Shown here: positions 17,219-26,162 of the stretch, piece after piece
Layout of the letters: the number at the start of each line of letters is the position of its first letter
Position numbering within the stretch: position 1 is the first letter of the stretch
DNA from: Streptomyces sp. A 4/2
GTDB taxonomy: Bacteria > Actinomycetota > Actinomycetes > Streptomycetales > Streptomycetaceae
Assembly (NCBI RefSeq): GCF_940670765.1
Contig: NZ_CALNVW010000034.1
Span: forward strand, 183,662 to 247,661
DNA: 64,000 bases
Direction of reading: 5' to 3'
Translations under genes and position numbers: made by a program
Notes under the pieces: model-generated
Database searches by the model: none
Seen by the model: the letters and a program-made list of their open reading frames with translations, nothing else
What the model was told of the DNA's origin: nothing

Positions 17219-17875
17219 TCACCAGCCGCGAGCGCGCCACTCCCCGAGGTGCGGACGCTCGTCGCCCAGCGTGGTGTCGTGGCCGTGGCCCGGGTAGACC
17301 CAGCTCTCGTCGGGGAGCTCGTCGAAAAGCTTCGTCTCGACATCGTGCAGGAGGCTCGCGAAGGCCGCGGGATCCTCCCAGGTGTTCCCGACCCCGCCGG
17401 GGAACAGGCAGTCGCCGGTGAAGACGTGCGGATGGCCGTGCGGGTCGTCGTACACGAGTGCGATGGAACCCGGGGTGTGGCCGATCAGCCGGCGGGCGGT
17501 CAGTGCGACCCGCCCCACCCGGATCGTGTCACCGTCCTCCACGAGGACATCGGTGGTGACGGGGATGCCCTCGGCGTCGTACCGCCCCGCATAGGTGCGG
17601 GCGCCGGTCGCCGCGACCACGGCTTCCAGGGACTGCCAGTGGTCGCCGTGGCGGTGGGTGGTGACGACGGACGCGATGGAGTCCTCGCCGATCAGCTGCA
17701 TCAGTGTCGCGGTGTCGTTGGCCGCGTCGATCAGCAGCTGTTCGCCGCTCTCCCGGCAGCGCAGCAGGTACGCGTTGTTGTTCATCGGCCCCACTGCGAC
17801 CTTGGAGATCATCAGAGCTGTCAGCTCGTGCACGTCCGCGCCGCCGCCGACCTTCACCACTCCGCTGTACGTCAT
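17219..17875 (-). CDS. Metallo-beta-lactamase fold hydrolase (glyoxalase II-like)
   Basis: A 218-aa MBL-fold hydrolase. The metal site is complete: THRHGDHW gives HxHxDH, with later ligands at LIGHTPGS, FTGDCLF and VYPGHGHDTTLG. The pattern NNNAYLLRCRESGEQLLIDAAND at the N-terminus is that of hydroxyacylglutathione hydrolase-like enzymes; in a mycothiol-using actinomycete the natural thioester may be a mycothiol adduct. It is followed upstream, 10 bp away and on the same strand, by a mycothiol-dependent isomerase family gene, so the two are likely co-transcribed. Confidence 0.85.
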   Translation of the reverse strand: MTYSGVVKVGGGADVHELTALMISKVAVGPMNNNAYLLRCRESGEQLLIDAANDTATLMQLIGEDSIASVVTTHRHGDHWQSLEAVVAATGARTYAGRYDAEGIPVTTDVLVEDGDTIRVGRVALTARRLIGHTPGSIALVYDDPHGHPHVFTGDCLFPGGVGNTWEDPAAFASLLHDVETKLFDELPDESWVYPGHGHDTTLGDERPHLGEWRARGW

Positions 17876-17885
17876 GCTGCCGAGT

Positions 17886-18506
17886 CTAGAGCGAGGGGAG
17901 CACAGGCAGCGTTGCGCCGGGGGCGGTCAGTCCCGCGCCGTCCCTGCGGCCCGAGAGCCAGCCGAGCAGTGCGGTGGCGGGACCGGTGACCTCCGCCACG
18001 GCGGGGTCCGAGGAGAAGCGCTGCTGGAGGAAATCGATCTCCCGTGCGGTGAATTCCGCCGACAGGTCCTCCAGCTCGTAGCCGATGCCCAGATCGACGT
18101 GGTGCAGCTCGATCTCCACCCGCCGGCGGAAGGGGATCCGGGCGGCCGTGTCGGTGACGCCGTTGCGCAGGGTGACGGTCCGTGACCAGTCGGCGGGGAG
18201 CGCCGCCCGTTCCCGGAGTCGGGCCGCGCTGGCGCGTACGTCTTCCAACTGCTCGGAGAGCGGGCGCGGTGCGTCCCGCTCGATGTCGGCATCGCGCACC
18301 TCGGCCGTCTCGTACATCGGACGGCCCTCGAAGACATTGCACAGCGCATCGGCGTTGCGGGCGAGATGGGCGAGTACGTGCCCGCGCGACCAGCCGGGAA
18401 GCCGTGACGGTTCGTGGACCGCCGCGTTGTCCAGTCCGGCGGCCGAGGCCAGGAGCCGTTCGGTCGCTTCATCCACAGACGCCAGGTCCCGCTCGTGATC
18501 GATCAT
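17886..18506 (-). CDS. Maleylpyruvate isomerase/mycothiol-dependent DinB-like protein
   Basis: A 206-aa member of the DinB/mycothiol-dependent maleylpyruvate isomerase superfamily. The four-helix metal-binding core is signalled by RLPGWSRGHVLAHLARNADAL (first metal His) and RVEIELHHVDLGIGYEL (two further His). A C-terminal alpha/beta domain, AVAEVTGPATALLGWLSGR, completes the MDMPI layout. These proteins use mycothiol for isomerase or transferase reactions; the substrate is unknown. ATG 18506 was chosen over an in-frame GTG eight codons upstream. Its neighbour at 17219 is a thioester-hydrolase-like enzyme, which fits thiol metabolism. Confidence 0.82.
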   Translation of the reverse strand: MIDHERDLASVDEATERLLASAAGLDNAAVHEPSRLPGWSRGHVLAHLARNADALCNVFEGRPMYETAEVRDADIERDAPRPLSEQLEDVRASAARLRERAALPADWSRTVTLRNGVTDTAARIPFRRRVEIELHHVDLGIGYELEDLSAEFTAREIDFLQQRFSSDPAVAEVTGPATALLGWLSGRRDGAGLTAPGATLPVLPSL

Positions 18507-18694
18507 GTGCCTGACGATAGGCCTCTCCACTCCTTCGGGTGAAGCTCTTTACCGATGGCCGTAAATCGAATGCACGTGCTATAGGCTCGTGAGAGACATC
18601 CAACAAGCCATCTTCAGACATCGCTGAGGCGCCCCCCATACCCTGGGGAGGGGGCTCCGCCCCTGCTTCTTCTCTCAGAAAGGTGCGGACCGGC

Positions 18695-21600
18695 GTGGCC
18701 GACCGTCTCATCGTTCGTGGCGCTCGCGAGCACAACCTCAAGAACGTCTCGATCGACCTCCCTCGCGACTCCCTGATCGTCTTCACCGGGCTCTCCGGAT
18801 CGGGTAAGTCCTCTCTCGCGTTCGACACGATCTTCGCCGAGGGGCAGCGGCGCTACGTCGAGTCGCTCTCCTCGTACGCCCGGCAGTTCCTCGGCCAGAT
18901 GGACAAGCCCGATGTGGACTTCATCGAAGGTCTTTCCCCGGCTGTCTCCATCGACCAGAAGTCGACCTCGCGCAACCCGCGCTCGACGGTCGGCACCATC
19001 ACCGAGGTCTACGACTACCTGCGTCTCCTCTTCGCGCGCATCGGCAAGCCGCACTGTCCCCAGTGCGGCCGGCCCATTTCGCGGCAGTCCCCGCAGGCCA
19101 TCGTCGACAAGGTCCTCGCCCTGCCCGAGGGCAGCCGGTTCCAGGTGCTCTCGCCGCTCGTGCGGGAACGCAAGGGAGAGTTCGTCGATCTCTTCTCCGA
19201 TCTGCAGACCAAGGGGTACAGCCGTGCCCGGGTGGACGGCGAGACGATCCAGCTCTCCGAGCCGCCCAAGCTGAAGAAGCAGGAGAAGCACACCATCGAG
19301 GTGGTCATCGACCGCCTCACGGTGAAGGACAGTGCCAAGCGCCGTCTCACGGACTCGGTGGAGACCGCGCTCGGCCTCGCCGGGGGCATGGTCATCCTCG
19401 ACTTCGTCGATCTGCCCGCCGACGACCCCGAGCGCGAGCGGATGTACTCCGAGCACCTCTACTGCGCGTACGACGACCTGTCCTTCGAAGAGCTGGAGCC
19501 GCGCTCCTTCTCGTTCAACTCGCCCTTCGGCGCCTGCCCCGACTGCACCGGCATCGGTACGCGGATGGAGGTCGACCCCGAGCTGATCATCCCCGACGAG
19601 GACAAGTCGCTCGACGAGGGCGCGATCTCCCCGTGGTCGCTCGGTCACACCAAGGAGTACTTCGCACGGCTCGTCGGCGCGCTCGCCGAAGAGCTGGGAT
19701 TCCGTACGGACATCCCCTGGGCGGGACTCCCGCAGCGTGCCAAGAAGGCCCTGCTCCACGGACACAAGACCCAGATCGAGGTCCGCTACCGCAACCGCTA
19801 CGGGCGCGAGCGCGCCTATACGACCTCCTTCGAGGGGGTCGTGCCGTTCGTCAAGCGACGGCACTCGGAGGCCGAGAGCGACTCCAGCCGGGAGCGCTTC
19901 GAGGGCTATATGCGCGAAGTGCCGTGCCCCACCTGTGAAGGCACCCGCCTCAAGCCGATCGTTCTCGCCGTCACGGTGATGGAGAAGTCCATCGCCGAGG
20001 TCGCCGCGATGTCGATCAGCGAGTGTGCCGAGTTCCTGGGCCGGATGAAGCTCAACGCCCGCGACAAGAAGATCGCCGAGCGGGTCCTCAAGGAGGTCAA
20101 CGAACGCCTGAAGTTCCTGGTCGACGTCGGCCTCGACTACCTCTCGCTGAATCGTGCCGCCGGGACCCTCTCGGGCGGCGAGGCGCAGCGCATCAGGCTG
20201 GCCACCCAGATCGGCTCCGGCCTGGTCGGCGTGCTGTACGTGCTGGACGAGCCGTCCATCGGTCTGCACCAGCGGGACAACCACCGCCTCATCGAGACGC
20301 TGGTCCGGCTGCGGGACATGGGGAACACCCTCATCGTCGTCGAGCACGACGAGGACACCATCAAGGTGGCCGACTGGGTGGTGGACATCGGCCCCGGCGC
20401 GGGTGAGCACGGCGGCAAGGTGGTCCACTCCGGATCGCTGAAGGACCTGCTGACCAACAAGGAGTCGCTGACCGGCCAGTACCTGGCGGGCAAGCGGGCC
20501 ATCCCGATCCCGGACCTGCGCCGGCCGGTGGACCCGGGGCGCCGGCTGACGGTGCACGGCGCCCGGGAGAACAACCTGCAGGACATCGACGTGTCGTTCC
20601 CGCTGGGCGTGCTGACCGCGGTCACCGGAGTCTCGGGATCCGGTAAGTCGACACTCGTCAACGACATCCTCTACACGCATCTCGCGCGCGAGCTCAACGG
20701 CGCGCGTACGGTCCCGGGCCGGCACACCCGCGTCGACGGCGACGACCTGGTCGACAAGGTCGTGCACGTCGACCAGTCGCCCATCGGACGCACCCCGCGT
20801 TCCAACCCGGCGACCTACACCGGGGTCTTCGACCACGTCCGTCGGCTCTTCGCCGAGACGATGGAGGCCAAGGTCCGCGGTTACCTGCCGGGACGCTTCT
20901 CCTTCAACGTCAAGGGCGGTCGCTGCGAGAACTGCTCGGGTGACGGCACGATCAAGATCGAGATGAACTTCCTGCCGGATGTGTACGTCCCCTGCGAGGT
21001 CTGCCACGGGGCGCGGTACAACCGGGAGACCCTGGAGGTCCACTACAAGGGCAAGTCCATCGCCGAGGTCCTGGACATGCCGATCGAGGAGGGCCTGGAC
21101 TTCTTCGAGGCGGTCCCGACGATCGCACGCCATCTGCGCACGCTCAACGAGGTCGGCCTCGGGTACGTCAGGCTCGGCCAGTCCGCGCCCACCCTGTCGG
21201 GAGGCGAGGCGCAGCGGGTGAAGCTGGCGAGCGAGCTCCAGAAGCGCTCCACCGGACGCACGGTGTACGTGCTGGACGAGCCGACGACCGGGCTCCACTT
21301 CGAGGACATCAGCAAGCTCATCCATGTGCTGTCCGGCCTGGTGGACAAGGGCAACTCGGTGATCGTCATCGAGCACAACCTCGATGTCGTCAAGACGGCG
21401 GACTGGGTCATCGACATGGGCCCCGAGGGCGGCAACGGCGGTGGCCTCGTCATCGCCGAGGGCACTCCGGAGCAGGTCGCCGGGGTCCCGGCCAGTCACA
21501 CCGGGAAGTTCCTCCGGGACATCCTGGACGCGGACCGGATCAGCGACGCGGCCCTGTCCGGGACGAAGGCGCCGGTCAAGAAGACGGCCGCGAGGAAGAC

Positions 21601-21709
21601 GGCAGCGGCGAAGACGGCCGGGGCCGGGGCCGGGAAGACGGTTGCCAGGAGCACCCCGGCGAAGACCGCCGCGAAGAAGACGACGCGTACGCGCCGCGCT
21701 TCGTCGTGA
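18695..21709 (+). CDS. uvrA: Excinuclease ABC subunit A
   Basis: A 1004-aa damage-recognition ATPase of nucleotide excision repair with two ABC modules. Seen in order: Walker A GLSGSGKSSLAFDTIFAEGQ, zinc fingers with CPQCGRP, CPDCTGIGTR and CPTCEGTR, signature LSGGEAQRIRLA and Walker B VLYVLDEPSIGLH; then second Walker A GVSGSGKSTLVNDI, CENCSGDGTIKIEM with CEVCHGARY, signature LSGGEAQRVKLA and VYVLDEPTTGLHFED. The last ~45 residues form a Lys/Ala/Thr-rich tail like histone H1, beyond the usual UvrA core. GTG 18695 (MADRLIVRGAREHN) was chosen by family alignment; GTG 18683 is an alternative. No PafBC motif was found upstream, unlike uvrB and uvrC. Its stop overlaps the next gene by 4 bp. Confidence 0.97.
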   Translation: MADRLIVRGAREHNLKNVSIDLPRDSLIVFTGLSGSGKSSLAFDTIFAEGQRRYVESLSSYARQFLGQMDKPDVDFIEGLSPAVSIDQKSTSRNPRSTVGTITEVYDYLRLLFARIGKPHCPQCGRPISRQSPQAIVDKVLALPEGSRFQVLSPLVRERKGEFVDLFSDLQTKGYSRARVDGETIQLSEPPKLKKQEKHTIEVVIDRLTVKDSAKRRLTDSVETALGLAGGMVILDFVDLPADDPERERMYSEHLYCAYDDLSFEELEPRSFSFNSPFGACPDCTGIGTRMEVDPELIIPDEDKSLDEGAISPWSLGHTKEYFARLVGALAEELGFRTDIPWAGLPQRAKKALLHGHKTQIEVRYRNRYGRERAYTTSFEGVVPFVKRRHSEAESDSSRERFEGYMREVPCPTCEGTRLKPIVLAVTVMEKSIAEVAAMSISECAEFLGRMKLNARDKKIAERVLKEVNERLKFLVDVGLDYLSLNRAAGTLSGGEAQRIRLATQIGSGLVGVLYVLDEPSIGLHQRDNHRLIETLVRLRDMGNTLIVVEHDEDTIKVADWVVDIGPGAGEHGGKVVHSGSLKDLLTNKESLTGQYLAGKRAIPIPDLRRPVDPGRRLTVHGARENNLQDIDVSFPLGVLTAVTGVSGSGKSTLVNDILYTHLARELNGARTVPGRHTRVDGDDLVDKVVHVDQSPIGRTPRSNPATYTGVFDHVRRLFAETMEAKVRGYLPGRFSFNVKGGRCENCSGDGTIKIEMNFLPDVYVPCEVCHGARYNRETLEVHYKGKSIAEVLDMPIEEGLDFFEAVPTIARHLRTLNEVGLGYVRLGQSAPTLSGGEAQRVKLASELQKRSTGRTVYVLDEPTTGLHFEDISKLIHVLSGLVDKGNSVIVIEHNLDVVKTADWVIDMGPEGGNGGGLVIAEGTPEQVAGVPASHTGKFLRDILDADRISDAALSGTKAPVKKTAARKTAAAKTAGAGAGKTVARSTPAKTAAKKTTRTRRASS

Positions 21710-22548
21710 CCGCGGAGGCTGTACGGACCGACGACGGCGCACGGCTCTGGGCCGTGCGCCGTGGCGCGGGCCCGCCCGTGGTGCTCTGCCACGGCGGTCC
21801 CGGCCTGTGGGACACCCTGGACGAGGTGGCCGAGTTGCTGCCCGATTACGCCGTACACCGCTGGGACCAGCGCGGCTGCGGCCGTTCGGAGCCGTCCGAC
21901 GGTCCGTACACGGTGGCCCGTTCGGTCCAGGATCTCGACGACGTACGGCGCCACTTCGGGCTGGCCCGGATGGCGCTGCTCGGTCACTCCTGGGGTGCCC
22001 AACTGGCCCTGAGCTATGCGCTGGAACACCCCGGCCGGGTCAGCGGGTTGGTCTATGTGTCCGGCACCGGCATCGACCCGGAAGCGGGCTGGCACCCGGA
22101 GTTCGTCCACGGCCTCCACCGAGGTCTGGGAGAGGACCTGGAGCGCTGGCGCACGCTGACCGGCCGGGACAGAGCCGTACTCCAGTGGTCGGTGGAATTC
22201 CAGGACCGGGACCGTGCCCGGGAGCTGGCCGAGACCATGGCCACCCCTTGGTACGGCGTCAACGAGACGGCCAACGACACCATCAACGCCGAGAACCGGC
22301 AGAGCTGGGGCACCCCGGCACTGCGCGTGCGGTGCGCGGAGCTGGACGTCCCGGTGCTGATCGTGGACGGCGACCGTGACATCCGGCCCCGCTCGGCGGT
22401 CGACTCCCTGGAGCGGGCCCTGCCACGGGTGGAGCGGGTCACCCTGCGGGGCGCCGGGCACCTGCCCTGGGCCGAGGAGCCTGCCGGATTCGGCTTCGCG
22501 GTCACCGCCTTTCTCCGAAGGCACGGACCCGCGACGGCCGGTCCCTGA
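21706..22548 (+). CDS. Alpha/beta hydrolase (proline iminopeptidase-like)
   Basis: A 280-aa alpha/beta-hydrolase. The oxyanion segment LCHGGPGLWD, nucleophile elbow GHSWGAQ (Ser95), acid at VDGDRDIRP (Asp225 by position) and His252 in GAGHLPW give a full catalytic triad. HGGPG together with WDQRGCGRS is typical of prolyl aminopeptidases and related epoxide-hydrolase-like enzymes, so peptidase or esterase activity is likely; the substrate is not known. The GTG start overlaps the uvrA stop (GTGA), so it is translationally coupled to uvrA. The 128 bp to the next gene are a GC-rich spacer with no feature I can name. Confidence 0.83.
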   Translation: MTAEAVRTDDGARLWAVRRGAGPPVVLCHGGPGLWDTLDEVAELLPDYAVHRWDQRGCGRSEPSDGPYTVARSVQDLDDVRRHFGLARMALLGHSWGAQLALSYALEHPGRVSGLVYVSGTGIDPEAGWHPEFVHGLHRGLGEDLERWRTLTGRDRAVLQWSVEFQDRDRARELAETMATPWYGVNETANDTINAENRQSWGTPALRVRCAELDVPVLIVDGDRDIRPRSAVDSLERALPRVERVTLRGAGHLPWAEEPAGFGFAVTAFLRRHGPATAGP

Positions 22549-22676
22549 CCGCCGGACGCCACGGCCCCCCGGTGGTTACGGTCCGTACCTCTGCACGCCT
22601 CCAGCGGTTACGGCCCGCACCCCGCACCCCGCACCGCGACGGCGGCTGCGCCCGGCCCCGCGTACGTGTACGGCCG

Positions 22677-23594
22677 CTACCCCAGCTCCCTCGCATACGG
22701 CGGCTGCGCCCCGGCACGGGAGCAGGTCAGCGCGGCTGCTCGGGCGGCGAAGCCCAGTACCTGCGCCCAGTCGTCGCCGGAGAGCGCGGCGATCGCCCGC
22801 GCCGACAGGGCGTCCCGCTCGGCGAGGCCGTGCAGCAGCGCCGCGTTGACCGTGTCACCCGCGCCGATCGTGTCCACCACGTCGACGGCCACGCCGGGCA
22901 CGCGGTAGGAGCCACCGGCCCTGGTCCGTACGGTCAGACCGTCACCACCGTGCGTGATGACCACGGCCTGCGGGCCGGCGGCCAGCCACTCCTGCGGGCC
23001 GCCGCCGAGCCACTCCGCGTCCTCCTCCGACAGCTTCAGCAGCGTCACATCCGGCAGCCAGCCCCTGAACCGCTTCCGATAGCCGTCCGCATCCGGGATC
23101 AGCCCGCTCCGGATGTTCGGGTCGAGCAGGGTGAACACCCCGCGTGCCGACTCCCGCCGCAGCAGCGCCTCGTACGCACTCGCACCTGGTTCGAGGACCA
23201 GCGAACACGTGCCGAGTGACAGCGCCCTTACTCCGGAGGGGAGTTGCACCGGCAGTGTGAAGAGCCGGTCCGCGCTGCCTTCCGCGTAGAAACCGAATCC
23301 GGCGGAACCGTCCGCCCCCACCGTCGCCACCGCGAGCGTCGTCGGCTCGGGGCCGCGCTGAACGAGCGAGAGCTCCACCCCGGCCGTCCGCAGCCCGTCG
23401 AGCAGCGCCTCGCCGAAGTGGTCCGTGGAGACCCGCGAACAGAAACCCACCCGGGCACCCAGCCGCCCGAGCGCGATCGCGGTGTTGTACGGCCCGCCGC
23501 CCAGCCGGGGCAGCAGTGCGGGCAGCGGTTCACCGGGCGCGGCGGCGTTCTGCGGCACCAGGTCGATCAGGGACTCTCCGGCGACGGTGATCAC
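22677..23594 (-). CDS. PfkB-family sugar kinase (fructokinase/ribokinase type)
   Basis: A 305-aa ribokinase-family kinase. The N-terminal MITVAGESLIDLVPQ and GGGPYNTAIALGRLG (sugar-binding signature 1) and the C-terminal DTIGAGDTVNAALLHGLAE (signature 2, with the catalytic Asp in GAGD) define the fold; ITHGGDGLTVRTR is the preceding ATP-site strand. The pattern is closest to bacterial fructokinases. GTG 23594 gives the canonical N-terminus. It stands alone, divergent from the Rieske gene. Confidence 0.88.
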   Translation of the reverse strand: MITVAGESLIDLVPQNAAAPGEPLPALLPRLGGGPYNTAIALGRLGARVGFCSRVSTDHFGEALLDGLRTAGVELSLVQRGPEPTTLAVATVGADGSAGFGFYAEGSADRLFTLPVQLPSGVRALSLGTCSLVLEPGASAYEALLRRESARGVFTLLDPNIRSGLIPDADGYRKRFRGWLPDVTLLKLSEEDAEWLGGGPQEWLAAGPQAVVITHGGDGLTVRTRAGGSYRVPGVAVDVVDTIGAGDTVNAALLHGLAERDALSARAIAALSGDDWAQVLGFAARAAALTCSRAGAQPPYARELG

Positions 23595-23706
23595 AGATCC
23601 CGAACGTAGCCGAAGATTCCTGGACCGTAAACGCCGCCGGAAGGGGCGGAGATCTCCACCGGTATCGTCGGTTCCGTCACCGATGCCTTGAACAGTGGAG
23701 CCTCCC

Positions 23707-24129
23707 ATGTCCGGTCTGCCCCCCGCCCGCCGTACCGTCCTCATGGGAGCCGCCCTCGCAGGCGCCGCAGGGCTCGGACTCACGGCCTGCTCGGGGGGAA
23801 GCAGCACGTCGACGGGGCCGGACAAGCCCGTCGACCTCGGCGCCGCGGACGCGGTCCCGGTGGGCGGGGTCAAGTACTACAAGGACCAGTTCCTGATCGT
23901 GAGCCGCCCGAGCACCGACGAGTACAAGGCGCTCTGGTCGCGGTGCACGCACCAGAACTGCCCCCTGCAGAAGATCGAGGGAACGGTGGGCATCTGCCCC
24001 TGCCACGGGAGCCGTTTCGACGCCATGACGGGGAAGGTGCTCCAGGGCCCCGCCAGCCGCCCGCTCAACGACGTCCCGGTGAAGGTGGTCGGCGGCAAGC
24101 TGATCGCGGGCCCCGACAAGAAGGCCTGA
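23707..24129 (+). CDS. Rieske [2Fe-2S] lipoprotein, Tat-exported
   Basis: A 140-aa secreted Rieske protein. The N-terminus PPARRTVLMGAALAGAAGLGL-TAC combines a twin-arginine motif with a lipobox (LTAC), so it is probably exported folded by Tat and lipid-anchored. The cluster ligands are CTHQNC and CPCHGSRFD, giving the full Cys-His/Cys-His set. It resembles small actinobacterial Rieske proteins that act as electron carriers on the outer membrane face; the partner is unknown. ATG 23707 lies after a GGAG; GTG 23695 is an alternative start. Confidence 0.9.
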   Translation: MSGLPPARRTVLMGAALAGAAGLGLTACSGGSSTSTGPDKPVDLGAADAVPVGGVKYYKDQFLIVSRPSTDEYKALWSRCTHQNCPLQKIEGTVGICPCHGSRFDAMTGKVLQGPASRPLNDVPVKVVGGKLIAGPDKKA

Positions 24130-24152
24130 CCCCGGCCCGCTACGGCCTCGCA

Positions 24153-24175
24153 CTGTCAGTCCCCGCCAGTAGGGT
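24153..24175 (+). promoter_or_regulatory. PafBC/RecA-NDp-type promoter of uvrC
   Basis: CTGTCAGTC (24153-24161), an 8-nt spacer, then TAGGGT (24170-24175), with ATG 24183 seven nt further on. It differs from TTGTCRGTG at the first and last base; spacer and -10 are canonical. A leaderless or near-leaderless mRNA is predicted. Confidence 0.62.
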
Positions 24176-24182
24176 GGGAGAC

Positions 24183-26162
24183 ATGGCAGACCCCTCCAGC
24201 TACCGCCCCAAGCCGGGACAGATCCCCGACTCGCCGGGGGTCTACAAATTCCGCGACGAGCACCGCCGGGTGATCTACGTCGGGAAGGCGAAGAGCCTGC
24301 GCCCGCGCCTCTCCTCGTACTTCCAGGACCTGGCCAACCTCCACCCGCGCACCCGCACGATGGTCACGACGGCCGCTTCCGTGGAGTGGACCGTCGTCGC
24401 CACCGAGGTCGAGGCGCTCCAGCTCGAATACTCCTGGATCAAGGAGTTCGACCCCCGCTTCAACGTCAAGTACCGGGACGACAAGAGCTATCCGTCCCTC
24501 GCGGTCACCCTCAACGAGGAATTTCCGCGGGTGCAGGTGATGCGCGGCCCCAAGAAGAAGGGCGTGCGCTACTTCGGTCCGTACGGCCACGCCTGGGCCA
24601 TCCGCGAGACCGTCGACCTGATGCTCCGGGTCTTTCCGGTACGCACCTGCTCGGCCGGGGTGTTCAAGCGCTCGGCCCAGATCGGCCGCCCGTGTCTCCT
24701 CGGCTACATCGGCAAGTGCTCGGCGCCCTGCGTCGGCCGCGTCACCCCCGAGGAACACCGCGAACTGGCCGAGGAATTCTGCGACTTCATGGCGGGCCAC
24801 ACCGGCACGTACATCCGCCGCATCGAGCAGGAGATGCGGGAAGCGGCGGAGGAGATGGAGTACGAGAGGGCGGCCCGGCTCCGCGACGACATCGAGGCGC
24901 TCAAGCGTGCCCTGGAGAAGAACGCGGTCGTCTTCAACGACGCCACCGACGCCGATCTGATCGCCGTAGCCGAGGACGAGCTGGAGGCCGCCGTCCAGAT
25001 CTTCCACGTCCGGGGCGGCCGGGTCCGCGGACAGCGCGGCTGGGTGACCGACAAGGTCGAGGCCGTGGACACCGCGGGCCTCGTCGAGCACGCGCTCCAG
25101 CAGCTGTACGGGGAGGAGCAGGGCGACGCCGTACCCAAGGAGGTGCTGGTCCCCGCCCTTCCCGAGGAGCCCGAGGCCGTCACCCAGTGGCTCGCCGACC
25201 GCCGAGGTTCGCACGTCTCCCTGCGGGTCCCGCAGCGCGGTGACAAGAAGGACCTGATGGCGACGGTCGCGCGCAACGCCCAGCAGGCGCTGGTGCTGCA
25301 CAAGACGAAGCGTGCGTCCGACCTCACCACTCGCTCCCGGGCCCTGGAGGAGATCGCGGAGGCGCTCGGTCTCGACAGCGCGCCCCTGCGCATCGAGTGC
25401 TACGACATCTCCCATCTCCAGGGGGACGACGTGGTGGCGTCGATGGTCGTCTTCGAGGACGGTCTGGCGCGGAAGAGCGAGTACCGCCGCTTCCAGATCA
25501 AGAGCTTCGAGGGGCAGGACGATGTCCGCTCGATGCACGAAGTGATCGCCCGCCGCTTCAAGCGCTACCTCCAGGAGAAGGAGCGGACGGGGGAGTGGAC
25601 CGAGGAACAGACGGCCGAGGCCCCCGAGGACGACGGCCGCCCCAAGCGTTTCGCCTACCCGCCCCAGCTGGTGGTGGTCGATGGCGGACAGCCCCAGGTG
25701 GCCGCGGCCAAGCGCGCGCTCGACGAGCTCGGCATCGATGACGTCGCCGTCTGCGGCCTGGCCAAGCGCCTCGAAGAGGTCTGGCTCCCCGATGACGACG
25801 ACCCGGTGGTCCTGCCGCGTTCCAGCGAAGGGCTCTACCTCCTCCAGCGGGTGCGTGACGAGGCCCACCGCTTCGCCATCACCTACCAGCGCGTCAAGCG
25901 GGCCAAGCGCTTCACATCCGGCCCGCTGGACTCCGTGGCCGGTCTGGGCGAGACCAGGAAACAAGCCCTGATCAAGCACTTCGGCTCCGTCAAGAAGCTG
26001 AAACAAGCCACAATTGATCAGATCTGCGAGGTGCCCGGTATAGGCCGCAGAACGGCCGAGGCGGTGGCCGCGGTGCTCGCGGAGGCGGCTCCGGCCGCAC
26101 CCGCCGTGAACACGGCAACAGGAGAGATCATGGAAGACGACGGGGGCAGCACGCATGAGTGA
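24183..26162 (+). CDS. uvrC: Excinuclease ABC subunit C
   Basis: A 659-aa dual-incision nuclease of excision repair. The GIY-YIG domain at the N-terminus (SPGVYKFRDEHRRVIYVGKAKSLRPRL) makes the 3' cut, a Cys cluster is seen in CLLGYIGKCSAPCVGRV, the UVR motif (about residues 205-240) binds UvrB, the RNase H-like domain (IECYDISHLQGDDVVASMVVFEDG) makes the 5' cut, and tandem HhH motifs close the protein. It heads a four-gene set uvrC-rapZ-yvcK-whiA with overlapping ends, an arrangement conserved in actinobacteria. Frames that extend further upstream run through the Rieske gene and are rejected. Confidence 0.97.
   Translation: MADPSSYRPKPGQIPDSPGVYKFRDEHRRVIYVGKAKSLRPRLSSYFQDLANLHPRTRTMVTTAASVEWTVVATEVEALQLEYSWIKEFDPRFNVKYRDDKSYPSLAVTLNEEFPRVQVMRGPKKKGVRYFGPYGHAWAIRETVDLMLRVFPVRTCSAGVFKRSAQIGRPCLLGYIGKCSAPCVGRVTPEEHRELAEEFCDFMAGHTGTYIRRIEQEMREAAEEMEYERAARLRDDIEALKRALEKNAVVFNDATDADLIAVAEDELEAAVQIFHVRGGRVRGQRGWVTDKVEAVDTAGLVEHALQQLYGEEQGDAVPKEVLVPALPEEPEAVTQWLADRRGSHVSLRVPQRGDKKDLMATVARNAQQALVLHKTKRASDLTTRSRALEEIAEALGLDSAPLRIECYDISHLQGDDVVASMVVFEDGLARKSEYRRFQIKSFEGQDDVRSMHEVIARRFKRYLQEKERTGEWTEEQTAEAPEDDGRPKRFAYPPQLVVVDGGQPQVAAAKRALDELGIDDVAVCGLAKRLEEVWLPDDDDPVVLPRSSEGLYLLQRVRDEAHRFAITYQRVKRAKRFTSGPLDSVAGLGETRKQALIKHFGSVKKLKQATIDQICEVPGIGRRTAEAVAAVLAEAAPAAPAVNTATGEIMEDDGGSTHE

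Noticed and set aside
18531..18694. PafBC-type promoter before uvrA
   Set aside because: No TTGTCRGTG-like element with the right spacing to the TATAGG/TAGGCT box at about 18590 was found.
18614..21742. Minus-strand frame of 1042 codons antisense to uvrA
   Set aside because: A high-GC shadow frame with repetitive Leu/Val/Asp composition and no domain; uvrA on the plus strand is complete.
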